Shown here one piece after another: positions 31,847 to 44,582 of a stretch of 64,000 bases of DNA. The DNA lies in the NCBI GenBank assembly GCA_021495925.1, contig JAKEKT010000041.1, positions 239,987 to 303,986 of the forward strand, in the 5' to 3' direction. Each line of letters begins with the position of its first letter. Position 1 is the stretch's first letter. Position numbers and translations under genes: made by a program. A model generated the notes under the pieces. That model had not been told where the DNA came from and made no database searches. It saw only the letters and a list, made by a program, of their open reading frames with translations. The DNA is from Diplodia intermedia (lineage: Eukaryota; Ascomycota; Dothideomycetes; Botryosphaeriales; Botryosphaeriaceae).

Positions 31847-34800
31847 CCTGTATTATTTCCTCAATCGTTCGAAGAGCGTAAATGGCAATGGATGCTAAGG
31901 CAAACGCGAAGGCTATTAGACGTCAGATTTGTCTCCGAGTTCCGGACCCAGGGCCAGCGTACTGTCAGAATGTTTGAGAAAACGAGTGTACTTGACGAAT
32001 CAAGGATAAGGAGTGTGACTACAACGATGGTTAGTTCTGTTGTCCCTGTTCCCGAAGACTTCGACAGGTTTCGTAACCAAGGAATCTTACCGGACTGCAA
32101 CTCAGTCGCGGAGCGCAACAGTTAAAGCAAAGATGGCTGTAAGGTTGGCGAATGAATCCACAGCCCTTAGCATACCATTCTGCAAATACCCAGGGATTGC
32201 GCAGCTTCGAAGGAGAGGACGCGAAAGCGATAGTCGCGGGAACGTGCTGAGGCAAGCGCGCGATTGCTGGACGAGTTTTTCCAATTCTTGCTCCTCGTCT
32301 TTGTCCTGTTCTCTGGCGCACGACAATGGCGAAGTGACGGGTGGCGTCCAGTCAATCAAACAGCTGGCGAGATCCACGTGCTCAAGACCCCTTCTCAAAC
32401 AAAGAAACCCAAAATAAAACCACGAATTACAGCTCCCAGGCTCTAGATTAACCAGCGGAAAATGGCGGGCCGGGCAATCTCTTTGTCCAGCAGGCCAGGA
32501 GTCGTAGGGAGGCAGTAAAGCGAAATCCGGTGGCTCCAGTTGGGTCGGCAGTCAAAGATTGGAGGCGCAAACGTCCAAAGGCGGTCGAGAGGCGGTATTA
32601 GAAGGCGGCAAAAATAATGGCAAGAATCGAAGCAGCAAAAACGAGCGGTGGCGATTCACTGGGGAATCGAGGCGTGACGATGAAGGAGCGTGGGTTGAGC
32701 CCTGTGCGAGACGGCGAGTCGGTCGGGACGAGGTCTGCGACGGCGGCGAGCACACACTGGAAGCTGCGAGCTCCAGTGCTGACCGGTCGAGGATTGCCGG
32801 GCTGTTGGGGGTTGGTGGAGAGGTCGAAGGTGCGGCGAAGGAGGGAAATGAGACGAGGTCGCGCGGGAGAGCGATGAGAGAGGCCGGCTGGCGCCAGGCG
32901 AAGCGAGCGAGCACAGGAGTGGCTTCAGTGAGCGGGCCTGACCAGCTGCGGCCCCGGGCGCGGAGCAGGGACGTGGGCAAGCAGAGCAGAAGCGACGCCA
33001 GAACAGGCGGCGCTCTGCATAAAACGTGCGCACAAGCACCGGTCGATGCTGTAAATAGGCCGGGCGCGCAGGCGGTTCGCAGCGCCGACGGCGATCGCTC
33101 CCGGCGCTTGCGGACTAGCAGCAGGCTGATGTGCGAGCGGACGGGGAGTGCTCAAGCGTGGAGAAGCAAGACGGCGGGTTCAGTGCTCTGCGTGCGCAGC
33201 ACAAGTCGAGGCAATTCTGATGCGGTGCTGAGCGCTGCGCCCGGGTGATTAAGGTCGCGTCGCAGCACGACTCGCGGCCAGCAAGGAACGGGCAGGTGGG
33301 CGGGGCGAGAAACACAGCGTTTCCCTCGCCGGTGGCAGTGCCGTGCAGCCAGGAGCGCGCCCATTGCGCCGCCGCCGCCCGCCGCGGAGCATCAGCAATC
33401 CCGCAGCAGGGTGGTGAAATTGCCAGCATCACCGCGGGCAGCGCTTCGGGCACCCTGCAGCCGCCGGGCTCCACTATGCCCGTCGCGGCGTAGCCTGCGG
33501 GCCATGCGCCGGGCATCCCGGCCCTGCGAAATTAGACGGGCGTCGCCCGCGTCTCATCAGGGTCATGGCCGACAATTTCCACCGCCATCCATTTAGCCAG
33601 GCCGCCAGCGTCGCAGGCTCCACGCCGCCAGGGCAGCTACCTCCCACGGCCTGAGGCGCTGCGTCCCTCTGCTTGCCGCGGCCAGAAACACCGCAAACAT
33701 CGCGCGTTGCACGCAGCCCGTCAGCCGCTCGCCGTCTGACGCGCAGACTCACCACCGCGCATGGAGGAGTGCCGCCTGGCGTGCAACCCGACTTGCCTGG
33801 CTTCGTTCCGCCGTGCCGCCCCCCGTGCCTGAGTCCAGCGTGCAGACGAGGCAAGCGCCCACCAGCCGCATGTGACGCCTCTCGTTCTACGCCATACGCG
33901 CCAGCACATATTAATCCAGCAGTAGACAGGTGCCAGGGCGGCCCCGTCCCCAGCTGTTCATAAGTATGTAATGTTGCACTTCACAAGGCGCTCATCTCCG
34001 CCCCTCTGGGGCCCAAGCCCAAGGCCCAAGACCCTCATCGACCGCTGCTGCACATGCCGGAGCCCAGGCACTGCACATGCTTCCCCGTCGAACACGTTAT
34101 GTACTAGCTCGCGGCTGATGGGCAGCCGCTCCGCTTCTCCTGAGCATTCGCTCGATGATAATCTCCGGCCCTCAGTAGCATTCGAGCCAGCCAAACCCAA
34201 ACTGGACCACGGCAGTCGCTTTGGGGTCAATCGCCGCCTCCGGCGCCTCTTTGCGGTAAGCAGCCCGTGCTACACGCCGGTCGGGCGGTGTTTGGCGGCC
34301 GCCCGCCTGCCTCATCAGTGTCTTGTTCTCAATGGTATCGTGTGTTGCCATTTCTGTCCGACGCGGCGCTATGGAATGTCAGGCCACGGTTCCTCAGCTG
34401 TCAGATCTGCCATGGCAGAAGATCGCGTCCATTCTGCACGCCCACGGCCGATCAACACCGAGTCTCGAACCTCGAACGCGTTCCTGGCGGTCAGGCGCCG
34501 GGACCACCCACGGTGGGCAGGCAGTGCAATCGACCTCCACCCCATTGTCCCCTAGCGTTTCAGAGTGTTTGCCATCTTTCGGCACCGACTCCTTAAGCTT
34601 CTCCAGCATGATGCCTTGATGCCCCGTCCGTATCGTCGCATTGCACTTCCCCGAACCGTTCGGAGCGTTCAACGACCAGCTCGCCTCGCTGCCCGGATCT
34701 TCATTGCCAAGTCACTGTGCTCAGGGAGACAGACGTTCGCAGGTCCGGATCGTCACGACTCGCATTCGTCATGCGGTGGATCGCTTATTCTTAGGGACCG

Positions 34801-37577
34801 GTTCCCACCTTACTTCGCCCCGAAGAACAACTATCGTACGTGTTCATGGCGTAAGCGCTCACCCGCCGAAGCCACAAGCCGACCGCCCTCAGTCGATCCC
34901 TTATGCCTGCTATCCTGCGTTCCTATGAGTACAAGACGTGACGTCCGTCATGACTAGTGGCGGAATCGCTGCCTCGCTTCCCCTAACGCGTAGGGGCACG
35001 GGAGAAGATTCACTGAACATTGGCCTTTGATATTTCACTGTCATTGTACATACATACGTACGGACTAACATGTCTACACCCAGTCTACTCAAGAAATCTC
35101 ATTGTGCAGTTTTGTCCTCATGTGGCGACAATATCGCTTTCTATCCGGTTTCTTTCGTTGGGCTCTGTTCGACTTTAACTTCACGGCACTGCCGTTCCAA
35201 GCATGCAGCCCGCAAGTGTGCTTTAGTACTTTGTTGCTTGCTCGAAGCCTCAACTGGAGTGGGCGGTACGATGGCTCCAACTCCGGTCGCATTTCCATGC
35301 ATGGTTTTGGCTGCAGCTTCGGGATATTCGAATCTCAACGCAAATGCTGTACGACGTCGAGTTTTCTGGATCGCTATCGTTCTCAAGACGTCGTGGTGTA
35401 GCCTTGGCACCATCCGGCAGCTTGGTTGGTCCGCGGACCAAAACATTTGCGTTTTAGAGCGTACGGGAAAAAGGCCATGTTGCCGGCGCTCTAGCCCAAA
35501 CGCCTTCCGTCTCTACCGTACCGTTGCCAGCCCGTTGCCCCTACGTCACACTTCCAACTCCCGACTTACCGTTGGGAACCAAAGTCAGCCCTATTCAACA
35601 TACCCACCACCGCTCCTTGCCATTTTGCGTGCGGCCGCGACGTACATTCCACCAACCCCGTGCATGACGCTCTTGCCGCCGCTTTCGCTACACGGCAATC
35701 GGGCTGACAATGTCGAAATCCTTCCAGAAATCCCGTTGCCGCCCTTCACAACCACGGGAACAAGATCAACCTTGACTCACAGTCTCAGAGCCGCGGACCA
35801 GGATCTTGCTGGTTTCCGCCAAAACGCTGAACGCTCGTAGATTTGTGCTTTCCCCCCGGTGTCAGCCAACCGGAAGCCCATCCACTCCCCGTACCGGCTT
35901 TCCGCCCTCCCCGCCGCTCTTCGTCCCGACAATCCGCTACACAGAGACTACATATGCGGGCCACGCATGCAACCGAACAAACTCCCGAAATCCTCCCAAA
36001 GGCCACGGAACATGAGGCGACAGGAAAAAGCAAACCGCTGACTAGAGAATTTTCCCACGCTACGCGCCTCAACCACGATCTCCGCGATGCCCTAAGACTG
36101 GCCCCACTCTCTCCGCGCGCGTTGGACGATGCGCGCGGATGGTTCGCTAGTCGGGCGTGACGCGTCATCCAGAAAACCATGTGCTCAGCATTCCTTCCCC
36201 TTCCTTCCTGACGATCTTCCATGCCCGCGCCGCGCGCCGCCCTCCCAGAAGACACGAACCGGAGCACGTGTCGCTTCCATCCCGCTCGTATCACCGACAC
36301 ATGCCGTACCTGCCCTATTGTAGGGAGAGAAACAGCAATCCTTGTTTCCTCCAGCCTCGTTGCTCCAGCTTGCGCCGCCAGCCACACGCATGCACGTCGT
36401 ACGGCAGATGGCAGCGCAGAACGCGAAGGTTGGCAATCTCCCAACCACAGGGCAAAAAGGAATGTCGTGTCTGTGACCGACGCAGGGGCAATGGAAAACA
36501 AAGGGAAGGAGGTAAAAATGTGCCCAGCAAAAAGGCAAGCCAAGCAAAGGCTGCGGCGCCTCCGTCCAGACGTGGCACCAATAGCCGTCCCGCGTCCGTG
36601 TTAAAAGAAAAAGCGCATTCCTTGATTGGCCTGTTGCTTGCCGCTCATGTGTGATGGGGATGTGCTATATTGGTTGAGGCTATAAACGGCAATGTCACCG
36701 CCACCGTCATATTTATTGTCTGCAGGGCATGTAGAGCGTCTCTAGTCGAGAAGGGCAAGTGGGGGAGCTTTACGAAGGCAAAAGACGAAGGGCAAGAAAA
36801 GAAAAATAAGGCTTATTGGCATGAAGATGGCGCATCTTATGATAGGAGAGCGACAAGTGGCTTGCTGTGGTGGCGTAAGGCTGAGCTGCATATTCCTTCG
36901 TGATCCGCTACTGCAGGCTTCATGAGTAATACTCTCAAAGCGCGTGCTCGTGCGTATGCGGGGAATGCTAGAGAAGAATCGCGTGGATCAGGTAGAGCGA
37001 TGCTAACCCCGGGCTTCTATCCAGTGGCTCAGTAGCTCAAAAGCGACGGGGGCCAAACTGCCGGCCGTGATGCTGTTTGTCGCCAGTCGCTGTGGTGGGG
37101 AGCCGGGACATATGTAGAGGGCTAACGAGTACCTTGGGAACACGGCTTAGGCGGTATCTTTCCTGCTAGGGGCTCAGTCGTTGTGTGTGCTTACGACGTG
37201 AGAATCTAGATCCGCTGCAGATTTGCTGGCTTGCAGGCGGATGGAGGTCAGATTAAGGAAATCATCCATTTCCGACTACTGTCGACGAATAGTTATGGCA
37301 AAGAGTGGAATCTGAAAGACGCAGTGAGAATCCTTCGAGGCCTAGATTGGAAATGCTGAGAACTTCGCCTCGTGGCGATATGTACTGTACAGATAGGTTC
37401 GTACGCACGCTGTCATGAGCAGAATAAGTAGTGATCCTCCGTCTATCCTAGAACTCGCCTTGGCACACACGCGTGCGTATGCTTGCTTCTTGCCCATATC
37501 GTGATTCAACGCCAGACTCCGTCCCTTAATGTGGATACCACTCATGCAGTCGAGCTTGCCACCGTTTGGCTGAGGAA
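31847..37577. other. 5.7-kb region without a supported gene
   Basis: This stretch lies upstream of the MSB2-like gene and downstream of MSP1. Its nearest part (31847 to about 32500) should hold the MSB2-like promoter and 5' leader. The part from about 32600 to 34200 is GC-rich; from 36600 to 37500 it is more AT-rich. Open frames up to about 250 codons (for example near 35070-35840) have shuffled, Ser/Arg/Pro/Cys-rich composition and no family resemblance, so I do not call genes. Confidence 0.4.
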
Positions 37578-39022
37578 TCACCTTACAGGTGCGGCGTATT
37601 CGTCCTCGGCCGGCGAGCTCGAAGCTGTCTCGAGCTTGCCAGCATCGTCGCTCGAACTGTCTCCATCAATACTTTCAGCCTCGGGAATTGCCCCCGCCTT
37701 TTCCGGGTCATGCATCGAATGCACTGTGCCCTTCCTTCCCAAGAAATCCTCCGTCCGCAGCCCCCTCACCTCTTCCGGATTCACGCCACGCAACGGATCC
37801 CCGCGCTTCTTGCGCTCTTTGATAAACTCGCGAACAGGGCACATGGCAGCGTCACGGCAGGCTTCCTTGATATCACTACCACTCATACCTGCCGAGACGC
37901 GGACAAGATAGTCAAGGTCGAAGCTTGCGCGGTCGACTTTCGTGTCCTTTAGGATGAGCTTGAAGATGCCACGGCGTTGGTGGGCTGATGGGAGCGAGAC
38001 GGGGAATTTTTTAGGCATTCGGCGGAGAATTGCTTCGTCGATGTCCTGGATGCGGTTGGTCGCGCCCAGGATGCAAATGCGCTGTGGCATGCCAGCAGCA
38101 TTGGTAGATGCAAGACCGTCCCAGTGGGTCATGAACCTGCGGGATGTCAACACCGAACGGACCTGCTGCACGGGATTCACTCGAGGACGTACTCTGCCTT
38201 TACCATACCACTGGCCTCGTGCTCGCCGCTCCGTCTTTGTCCGAGCACAGCGTCGATCTCATCAATGAAAACGATGGTGGGCTGGAGCTTGCGGGCGAGC
38301 GAGAAGACGGCGCTAACCAGCTTGTTCGAGTCACCGTACCACTTCTCGGTCAAGGTCGAGATGTGCAGATTGATGAAGCAAGCGCCACTTTCATGCGCAA
38401 GAGCCTTGGCAAGCATAGTCTTTCCACAGCCAGGCGGACCATACAGCAGCACGCCCGACGGCGCGGACAGCAACGAAGAGGTATGGCCGTAGAGGTGGGG
38501 TAGTGTCAGAGGGTAGATGACAGATTCCTTGAGTTCCTCGATAATGTCCTCCAAGCCCCCGATATCTGCATAGAGCATCAGCATGGGCCAGGCTAATGCA
38601 TTCCATATGGCCGTTTACCTTCGAAGGAGACGGGTATTTCCTCGGGAGCAACAACCTCCATGGCAATGGACTGCTCGTAGGGCGTGAGGACCAGCTCATC
38701 GCGGTGCAGCCGTTGCCTGATGCTGCCCTGCTCCTCGTCCTCTTCCTCTTCCTGCCGGGCCAGTATACCCTTCAGCTTGCGGTTGGCGGCGATGGATTTC
38801 TGCCGGGCTTCTTCCTTGGATGAGGCGTCGGGATCGAGTTTGGAGAGGAGGTTGCGGACGACGAAGTACATCAATACCGGCTGCATACGTCTATCAGCAA
38901 GAGTTCGAGCACGATAGCGCCAGGTGCGGGCGCGTGGCGGAGGCTGGTCCTGGACTCACGGCGGCCGTGATCATCAGCAGATCGCCCAGGTACGAGTACT
39001 TCTTCCATCCTTGGCTCGTCAT
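37578..39022 (-). CDS. MSP1: Msp1/ATAD1-type AAA ATPase, mitochondrial outer membrane
   Basis: Extracts mislocalised tail-anchored proteins from the mitochondrial outer membrane. Exons 38960-39022, 38619-38880, 38193-38565 and 37578-38136 give 418 residues. The N-terminus reads MTSQGWKKYSYLGDLLMITA and, across the first splice, continues into VLMYFVVRNLL, a membrane anchor. A charged linker is followed by the AAA core: Walker A GPPGCGKT (151-158), Walker B IVFIDEID (about 206-213), sensor-like ILGATNR, and an arginine pair in AILRRMPKKF. The C-terminal helix region ends in an acidic Ser-rich tail. The gene shares a 406-bp spacer with TIM21 on the opposite strand. Confidence 0.95.
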
Positions 39023-39428
39023 AGTGTTCCTCGGAGGGGTGCGCAGAGGCGGGAGCCTAGGTGCGCACACGCGATATGTACAGGGCGGCGTTGGTGGGCA
39101 AAAGTCGGACAGGTACCCGAGGTGCAGCTGGAGGTGCCAGCGCGGGCTGGTTGTTCGCCTCGGGCGCGAATGTAAGTGTGGCGCGTGAGTCTGCGGCGCC
39201 ACAGCAGGCTGCAAATGAACAGTCGCGCGGAGCAGAGCGATTGCGCCAATCTCACGAGGGCAGTTGAGTCCAAGGCTCGGACATGGGTCTGAGTCTTGGA
39301 TGCGGACAGGAAGAATGTCCTGTAACCTGCCCTGGCGCCAAAAAAGCCGGGGTGCCAGGGCGGGCCCAAGTGCGGAGCTTCGCGTGTCGAGCTTTCAACC
39401 AGCTACAGCTCTCGACAACCCCGCAACC
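39023..39428. promoter_or_regulatory. shared divergent promoter MSP1 / TIM21
   Basis: 406 bp between the ATGs of MSP1 (-) and TIM21 (+). Both products act at mitochondrial membranes. No motif was recognised with confidence. Confidence 0.45.
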
Positions 39429-40327
39429 ATGGCCCTTCTGCCACGCATCGTGCGAGCCTCTCCGACCAAAGCACTGGCCCGCCGGCTGCCAAGCGCGTCA
39501 TGTCTGCCCCCCGGTCGACCGTACGCCACCCATCACGGCCTCGGCGCATCATCGAAGAGCTCCACCTCCCGGCGCCAGGTCACCGTCTCCAACGATGATG
39601 GACATGTGCGGTGGGGCGATCTGACCTCTGTAGAGAAGGTCGCCCGCTCGACGCAGCAGTCGTTCAACTTCTTGGTCGTCATTGCCGGCGTCCTTGCAAC
39701 CGTTCGTCGCGCATCCGTGATCGCCTGAGCCAGTCTGACACCTGAGTTGCAGGGCGCCGTTGGCTACGTCATGTATACCGAAGTCCTCTCCCCCGAAGGC
39801 ACTACAAACCAATACCACCGAGCTCTGAGAAGGATCAAGGAAGATCCGAAATGCGTGGAGCTCCTGGGGGACCCGAAGAAAATCGTGGCGCGCGGCGAAG
39901 CGTTCCACAGCCGCATGGCGAGAGGTTGGTCGATAACGTATGTCTAGTTCCGATCACCCGTCAATGCCCGGACTGACCTCGCCCTAGCTCGAAGAAAGAA
40001 AAAGACCGTGCAGGCAACGAGCACCTCTACCTCCGCTTCTACGTATGGCTTCCACCTATCCGTGGCTGAAGCTGTCGGCTGACTTGGTGAACAGGTCGAC
40101 GGCCCGCTCAACAAGGGCACCGTCTTCTTACACATGATCCAACGACCCGGTGAAAATGAAGCGGATTATCAGTCATTGACGCTTGACATTCCGGGTAGGC
40201 AGATAGCAGCCTCGCAAATAGCCGAGCTAACACAACAACAGGCCACAAGCGCATTGTCCTTGAGGACGACAGCTGGTCCCCCCTCAAGAAAAAGTCCGGC
40301 AAGCTCTTTGGCGTGCGTTGGTGGTAG
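39429..40327 (+). CDS. TIM21: Tim21, TIM23 complex subunit
   Basis: Inner-membrane protein that links the TIM23 translocase to the TOM complex and to respiratory complexes. Exons 39429-39701, 39753-39937, 39988-40042, 40095-40194 and 40242-40327 join in frame to 232 residues, a typical size. The N-terminus is an Arg-rich, acid-free presequence (MALLPRIVRASPTKALARRL). A membrane span FNFLVVIAGVLATGAVGYVM is created by the first splice. The intermembrane-space domain follows, with CVELLGDP, EHLYLRFYVDGPLNKGTVFL and a tail ending in KSGKLFGVRWW. All introns are about 50 bp. Confidence 0.93.
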
Positions 40328-40782
40328 ATGAGCGGGTTGATGGATTCGGCTTTCCACGTCAATTCCATGCAAAGTTGGCGCTATGAGCCTCGCACCTAGG
40401 TAAGTGCCTGCGTGAGTTGCTCTTGCCTTGCTGGATACCCGATGATCAATCCGGGCAGCTCTTGCATCGTTCGGGGCGCTCCTGCCCCAAAGACAAGGCA
40501 CTTGGGCCGGATTTCTTGGAAAGGCGGTCCAAACAGCTTCTCTAAACAGCTGGCTACGACGGACTAGTACCGTGCCGCTCATGGCAGGCTGATGGACCAG
40601 CCACATCCACACTTTTGCTCCTCCTTCGCTCCTCTTGTCTTCTTCAGGTCAACTCTATTGTTAGTCCTAAGCCGCGACAAATTGTCATCCTCACATCGAT
40701 TCTCGCCCGTCTCGCCTCTGCAACCGCCGAACAACAGTCTCGCATCGAGTGAAGGCCGATGCAATGAGCCTCATCTTCGTCA
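40328..40782. other. intergenic region
   Basis: 455 bp between TIM21 and the next plus-strand gene. It should contain the latter's promoter; the pyrimidine-rich stretch near 40605-40710 is typical of fungal leaders. Confidence 0.4.
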
Positions 40783-42902
40783 ATGACGCACACTCAAGAA
40801 ACAACCCGTTTCGCTTCTTCACCACTCTCAAACAATCGACCGACGCGATATGGAGCATTTGACGGTACCGTCTCCCCGGAGGATTCGCCTCCACCCTGGG
40901 CAGTCGGCAGTACCGCCCCTCCGAACGATTCGCCTCCCTCCAAAAACCAGAAGACAGATATCAACCTTGGAGTAAAGGGGCTACCACCATCAGCGTTGAA
41001 CAGTCACGTCCGTGCGGCAAGTGAGCACACTCAGACTTCGTACCTCCCAGCGGAGATGGACCACACTGCAAGCGACAGTTCTTTGCCTGATTCGTTCCAA
41101 ACTTCCGGAAATTCCTCTATTTCCAGCTTTGCCCACAGAATCATGAGGACCGGACCGGACTTGAGGCTTATCCATACCAGCAAGTCTAGCCTTGTGGAGA
41201 AGTTCTCACCCGGAGGCGTTAGGAGAAAAAGCATCGCGACCATTGCCAACCTCAAAAAAGTGGTGACCTATGAAGATCCCAGCGAAGAAGCCATTGAAGC
41301 TCCGGCCAATCCTCCGGAAGCTGCTTCACCAGAGCCGAGGCCTTCCGCAAACAAACCTACCTGGTTCAGAGCGTTGCGAAGGCATGAATCGGATCCCGAG
41401 GAATCCGCTGAGCCGTCCAGGGCATCTCCCGCTTCGAACCCGAATGCTCTAATACGGCAGTCCCATTGCCACTCTAAGAGCGACGGCCTCCCTAGAAGAT
41501 ATGACGTGTCTACCGACGATTCACATAGCGTATATGCTTCCTCCGTGGGAAACATGTCCAGTTCGTCCACCGAGAAGCACGCGAAACGACTGTACGAAAG
41601 TTCTTTGTCCAAGTCAAGGCCGAGATTCGTACAGTGGAGGTCTCACAGCAGCCACCTGCTCAAGCATGGCAAGCCACAAAGTCCTTTACGTGTGCCCTCG
41701 CCATCAAAGTCTGCAGCACAAACGCCGGCGCCGAATTTTGATGAGAGCTACAATAAGTCACCCACGGGGTCTCCAAAGAGAAACCCAAAGAGATCAATAA
41801 AACGCTGGCTGTGGCGCGGACCGCTTGTCTCCAGTGATGCTCAAAGCATCGCCGACGTCATCAACATAGAGGACAGGATAGTAGACAGACCCGATGAAGA
41901 GTCGGTTAAACGTGAGCAAGGCAATAATATACGCTGTTTTTTCTCGGGCTGATTGATACCTGTATAGTTTCCCAGCCAGCCCCTCTTCCTCCGCAGCAGT
42001 CGCTCATTTCTCAAGGACATGAAAGATTTGCGTCTTCACATCGATCGAACGGCAAAGAAACATTCATGCTTCCCCCGCTGCCTATCAGTCCGAGCGACCT
42101 TAGCGAGGCTGCGTTCTTCAGCCCTGGTCCTCGTGGTGACCGCCGAGAAGCTAGCTCTTACTTTGCGCTTGATGAAAACTCAGCCCCTCCCAGCCACTCG
42201 AAACATTACGGTCCTGACTTCATCGGAACTTCCCTCGGAGGAATCTCGCCACAATCTTCGCCATCCACCGAGGCGTCAGGAGCAGGGGAACTCAGAGGTT
42301 CTCGAACGCCGGCGACGTCAGGGAGCGAAACTAAGCACACTCAACTTGATGAGTTCCCAAATCATCAAGGCGATGTGCGCAAGGGCAAGGGCTCATTGGC
42401 CTTGGAGTTTGTGCCTCCGGGACAAGCCCGCGTCAACACGCCGCCGGACTTCAACGTCGACCGTGCTGCCACCGGCAAGAACGCCGGCTTCTTCTTTGCC
42501 GGGCCGTCACTAGAAGACACGGGCAGGGTGGGCCGGACCTTCGGTCCGGCTTCGGCCCCGATACGGCGCAAACCCCGCAGCAGCGGCTTGTGGGACAGCG
42601 ACGCGATTCTCATGAGCCAGGCTGTAACCGCCGACGACGAGTGGAATGTGCCGCTGCAGCTAGAGCCAACCGAGACGTCTGGCCTCGAACGTGACTGGAT
42701 CAGGGAGCGACTGGACCAAATTTTGGCGGAGTCTTCAAGGTCGGATCCGGACGTCGATAGGCTGAACTCGACGTTCGCGTGGGATGTGCCGGAACATCTG
42801 CCCGGCAGCCCACTATGCCCGCTTCACCCGAAGCATAAAAGCGGAGGTAAGGGGATTTGTGTATATCACGGTCGGCGAAAGACACAGGTGGTCGCTGTCT
42901 GA
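40783..42902 (+). CDS. Ser/Pro-rich protein of unknown function with short conserved-looking C-terminus
   Basis: Exons 40783-41911 and 41980-42902 (68-bp intron, GTGAGC donor) join in frame to 683 residues. Most of the chain is polar and disordered-looking, with many Ser/Pro stretches (SPEDSPPPWAVGS, SKSRPRFVQWRSHSSHLL) and a basic patch KRNPKRSIKRWLWRG. The C-terminal end is more ordered: RDWIRERLDQILAESSRSDP and CPLHPKHKSGGKGICVYHGR, a Cys/His-containing motif that could bind metal. I do not recognise the family. Splicing is inferred: without it the first frame stops at 41952 while the second frame lacks a strong start. Confidence 0.65.
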
Positions 42903-44027
42903 CTTGGAACGGCTGTGGTGGCATGAAGAGTGTTGACGACTGACATGACGGCGACACTTAGTTTTGATAGCGCACGAATCAGAGGCAATTTGTATCTCAA
43001 TCTATGCATCTCCATACTGCCCTGTTCACTTCATCGAGGGAGCAGTCGATTAGTGGAATAGATACTTTTCGGTTTTCAATGTGCTCTTCTACCACATCCA
43101 CCTCGATTTTCATGTCTCTTCAATACCTTTCGACGCCTCCGTCTATTCGCTCCCTGTCGAATTACAAGGTTATCCGGGAGCGCTCATGGAATAAATAGGG
43201 GTTGATATTTTGTCCTTTGGCACTCATCAACGACCGGCGCAGCCTTCATGGCATTTGCCAGTGCCGGTCGCAGCAGCCGTATATGTGGTGTCCGCACAGC
43301 TTGCATTTCTCGGCGCTACCAGCATTGCGCACGCTGCATTGACAGCACTCCCAGTGGATTTTGTGTGGCACGATTGCGGGTTAGGTTGGGCGAGTGAATT
43401 GTCATGCTGATAGTTCTAAAGTTCGATGTCAAAAGGGTGATCCTAATTAACTACGTGCGTTGGCATTTAACAGGGTGCGGCACTTGATCGTGAGACAAGT
43501 TATATACTGAACAGTGATTGTTTCGACCAAAGTAAATGCAGTAGACAATAGCAGTTGCAAATGTATGCAGCATTGGCTCACGATGATGGTGTAAGTGAAG
43601 ATGTTTCCAATCATTTCCATCCATGTTTGACTGTCAAGAACACTCTTGGACCACACACGGTGACGAAAAAGATATCTGACCCACATTGCAGAACGAGGGG
43701 ACAAGCGTCAGTTCATGCAGAATATCTTACGTTCAAGTCCCTAGCAAGCCAGCATGTCTGTTCTCTGCTTCTATTACTCTTTTGCGCAATCAATGTTCTC
43801 CATGGAGCAATAATGCATCAGGGTGGGATGGCATGATAAAGGCCCCTGTATTTCAAATAGACCCTGGATTGGCGTGCTGACCTTCCGGATCGGCCAGCAG
43901 ATGCAGGGACGCACGCAACGACCGCGGCAAACGACGTCATGCGGGCCGCCCGCGCGTCTCCGAACATAAACTCTCGAAGCATCTCCACGGCACGCACCAT
44001 CGAACCCACGCGTCAACACCAACAGCC
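42903..44027. other. intergenic region
   Basis: 1125 bp between two plus-strand genes. It is AT-rich in the middle (about 43420-43860). No supported gene or RNA was seen; the last few hundred bases should be the promoter of the CoA-binding-domain gene. Confidence 0.4.
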
Positions 44028-44582
44028 ATGGAAGCCGCATTCAGGACCTTCTTCACCTCCCCGCGCTTCGCCGTCGCAGGCGCCAGCTCCGACCGCGCAA
44101 AGTTCGGCCACAAAGGTCCGTATCTAATCGCCCCACGACATCACTGCTGCAACATTGTTACTCCTCAGACTCGCTAACACGCAACCGCAACAGTGTTTGT
44201 ATGGTACCTCCAGCACTCCCTCCCCGTCAGCCCGATCAACCCGGGCTCGCCCAGCATCACCGCCCTCAACAAGACCCACACAACCTCCTCCTCCCCGGCG
44301 GCGCTCCCGTCGCCCCCCGAGACGTCGCTGTCCGTCATAACGCCGCCGCCGGTAACGCTGCAGCTGCTGCGCGAGGCAAAGCAGGCGGGTGTGCGCGCAG
44401 TCTGGCTGCAGCCAGGTACATTTGACGCCAAGGTGCTGGAGTTTGCCGAAGAGGCGTGGCCGGGCGCGGTGATTGCCGGGGAGAAATGGGGGAGGAGTGG
44501 CGGGCATGGCGAGGGGTGGTGCGTGTTGGTTGACGGGGAGGAGGCGTTGAGTATTGCGGGGAGGGAGTGGTCGCGGTTGTGA
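44028..44582 (+). CDS. CoA-binding-domain (YccU-type) protein
   Basis: Exons 44028-44115 and 44194-44582 give 158 residues. The start MEAAFRTFFTSPRFAVAGAS leads into a Rossmann-like loop (VAGASSDRAKFG) and KVFVWYLQHSLPVSPINPGS, followed by LQLLREAKQAGVRAVWLQPG, which together match the small CoA-binding domain related to the N-terminal domain of succinyl-CoA synthetase alpha. Stand-alone members have no settled function. A Ser/Pro-rich loop (about 55-75) is longer than in bacterial relatives. The open frame is GC-rich like its neighbours. Confidence 0.8.

Noticed and set aside
35070..35840. Plus-strand open frame (256 codons) in the 5.7-kb spacer
   Set aside because: High in Cys, Ser, Arg and Leu without protein-like order, no family resemblance, and overlapping frames of comparable size exist in other phases.
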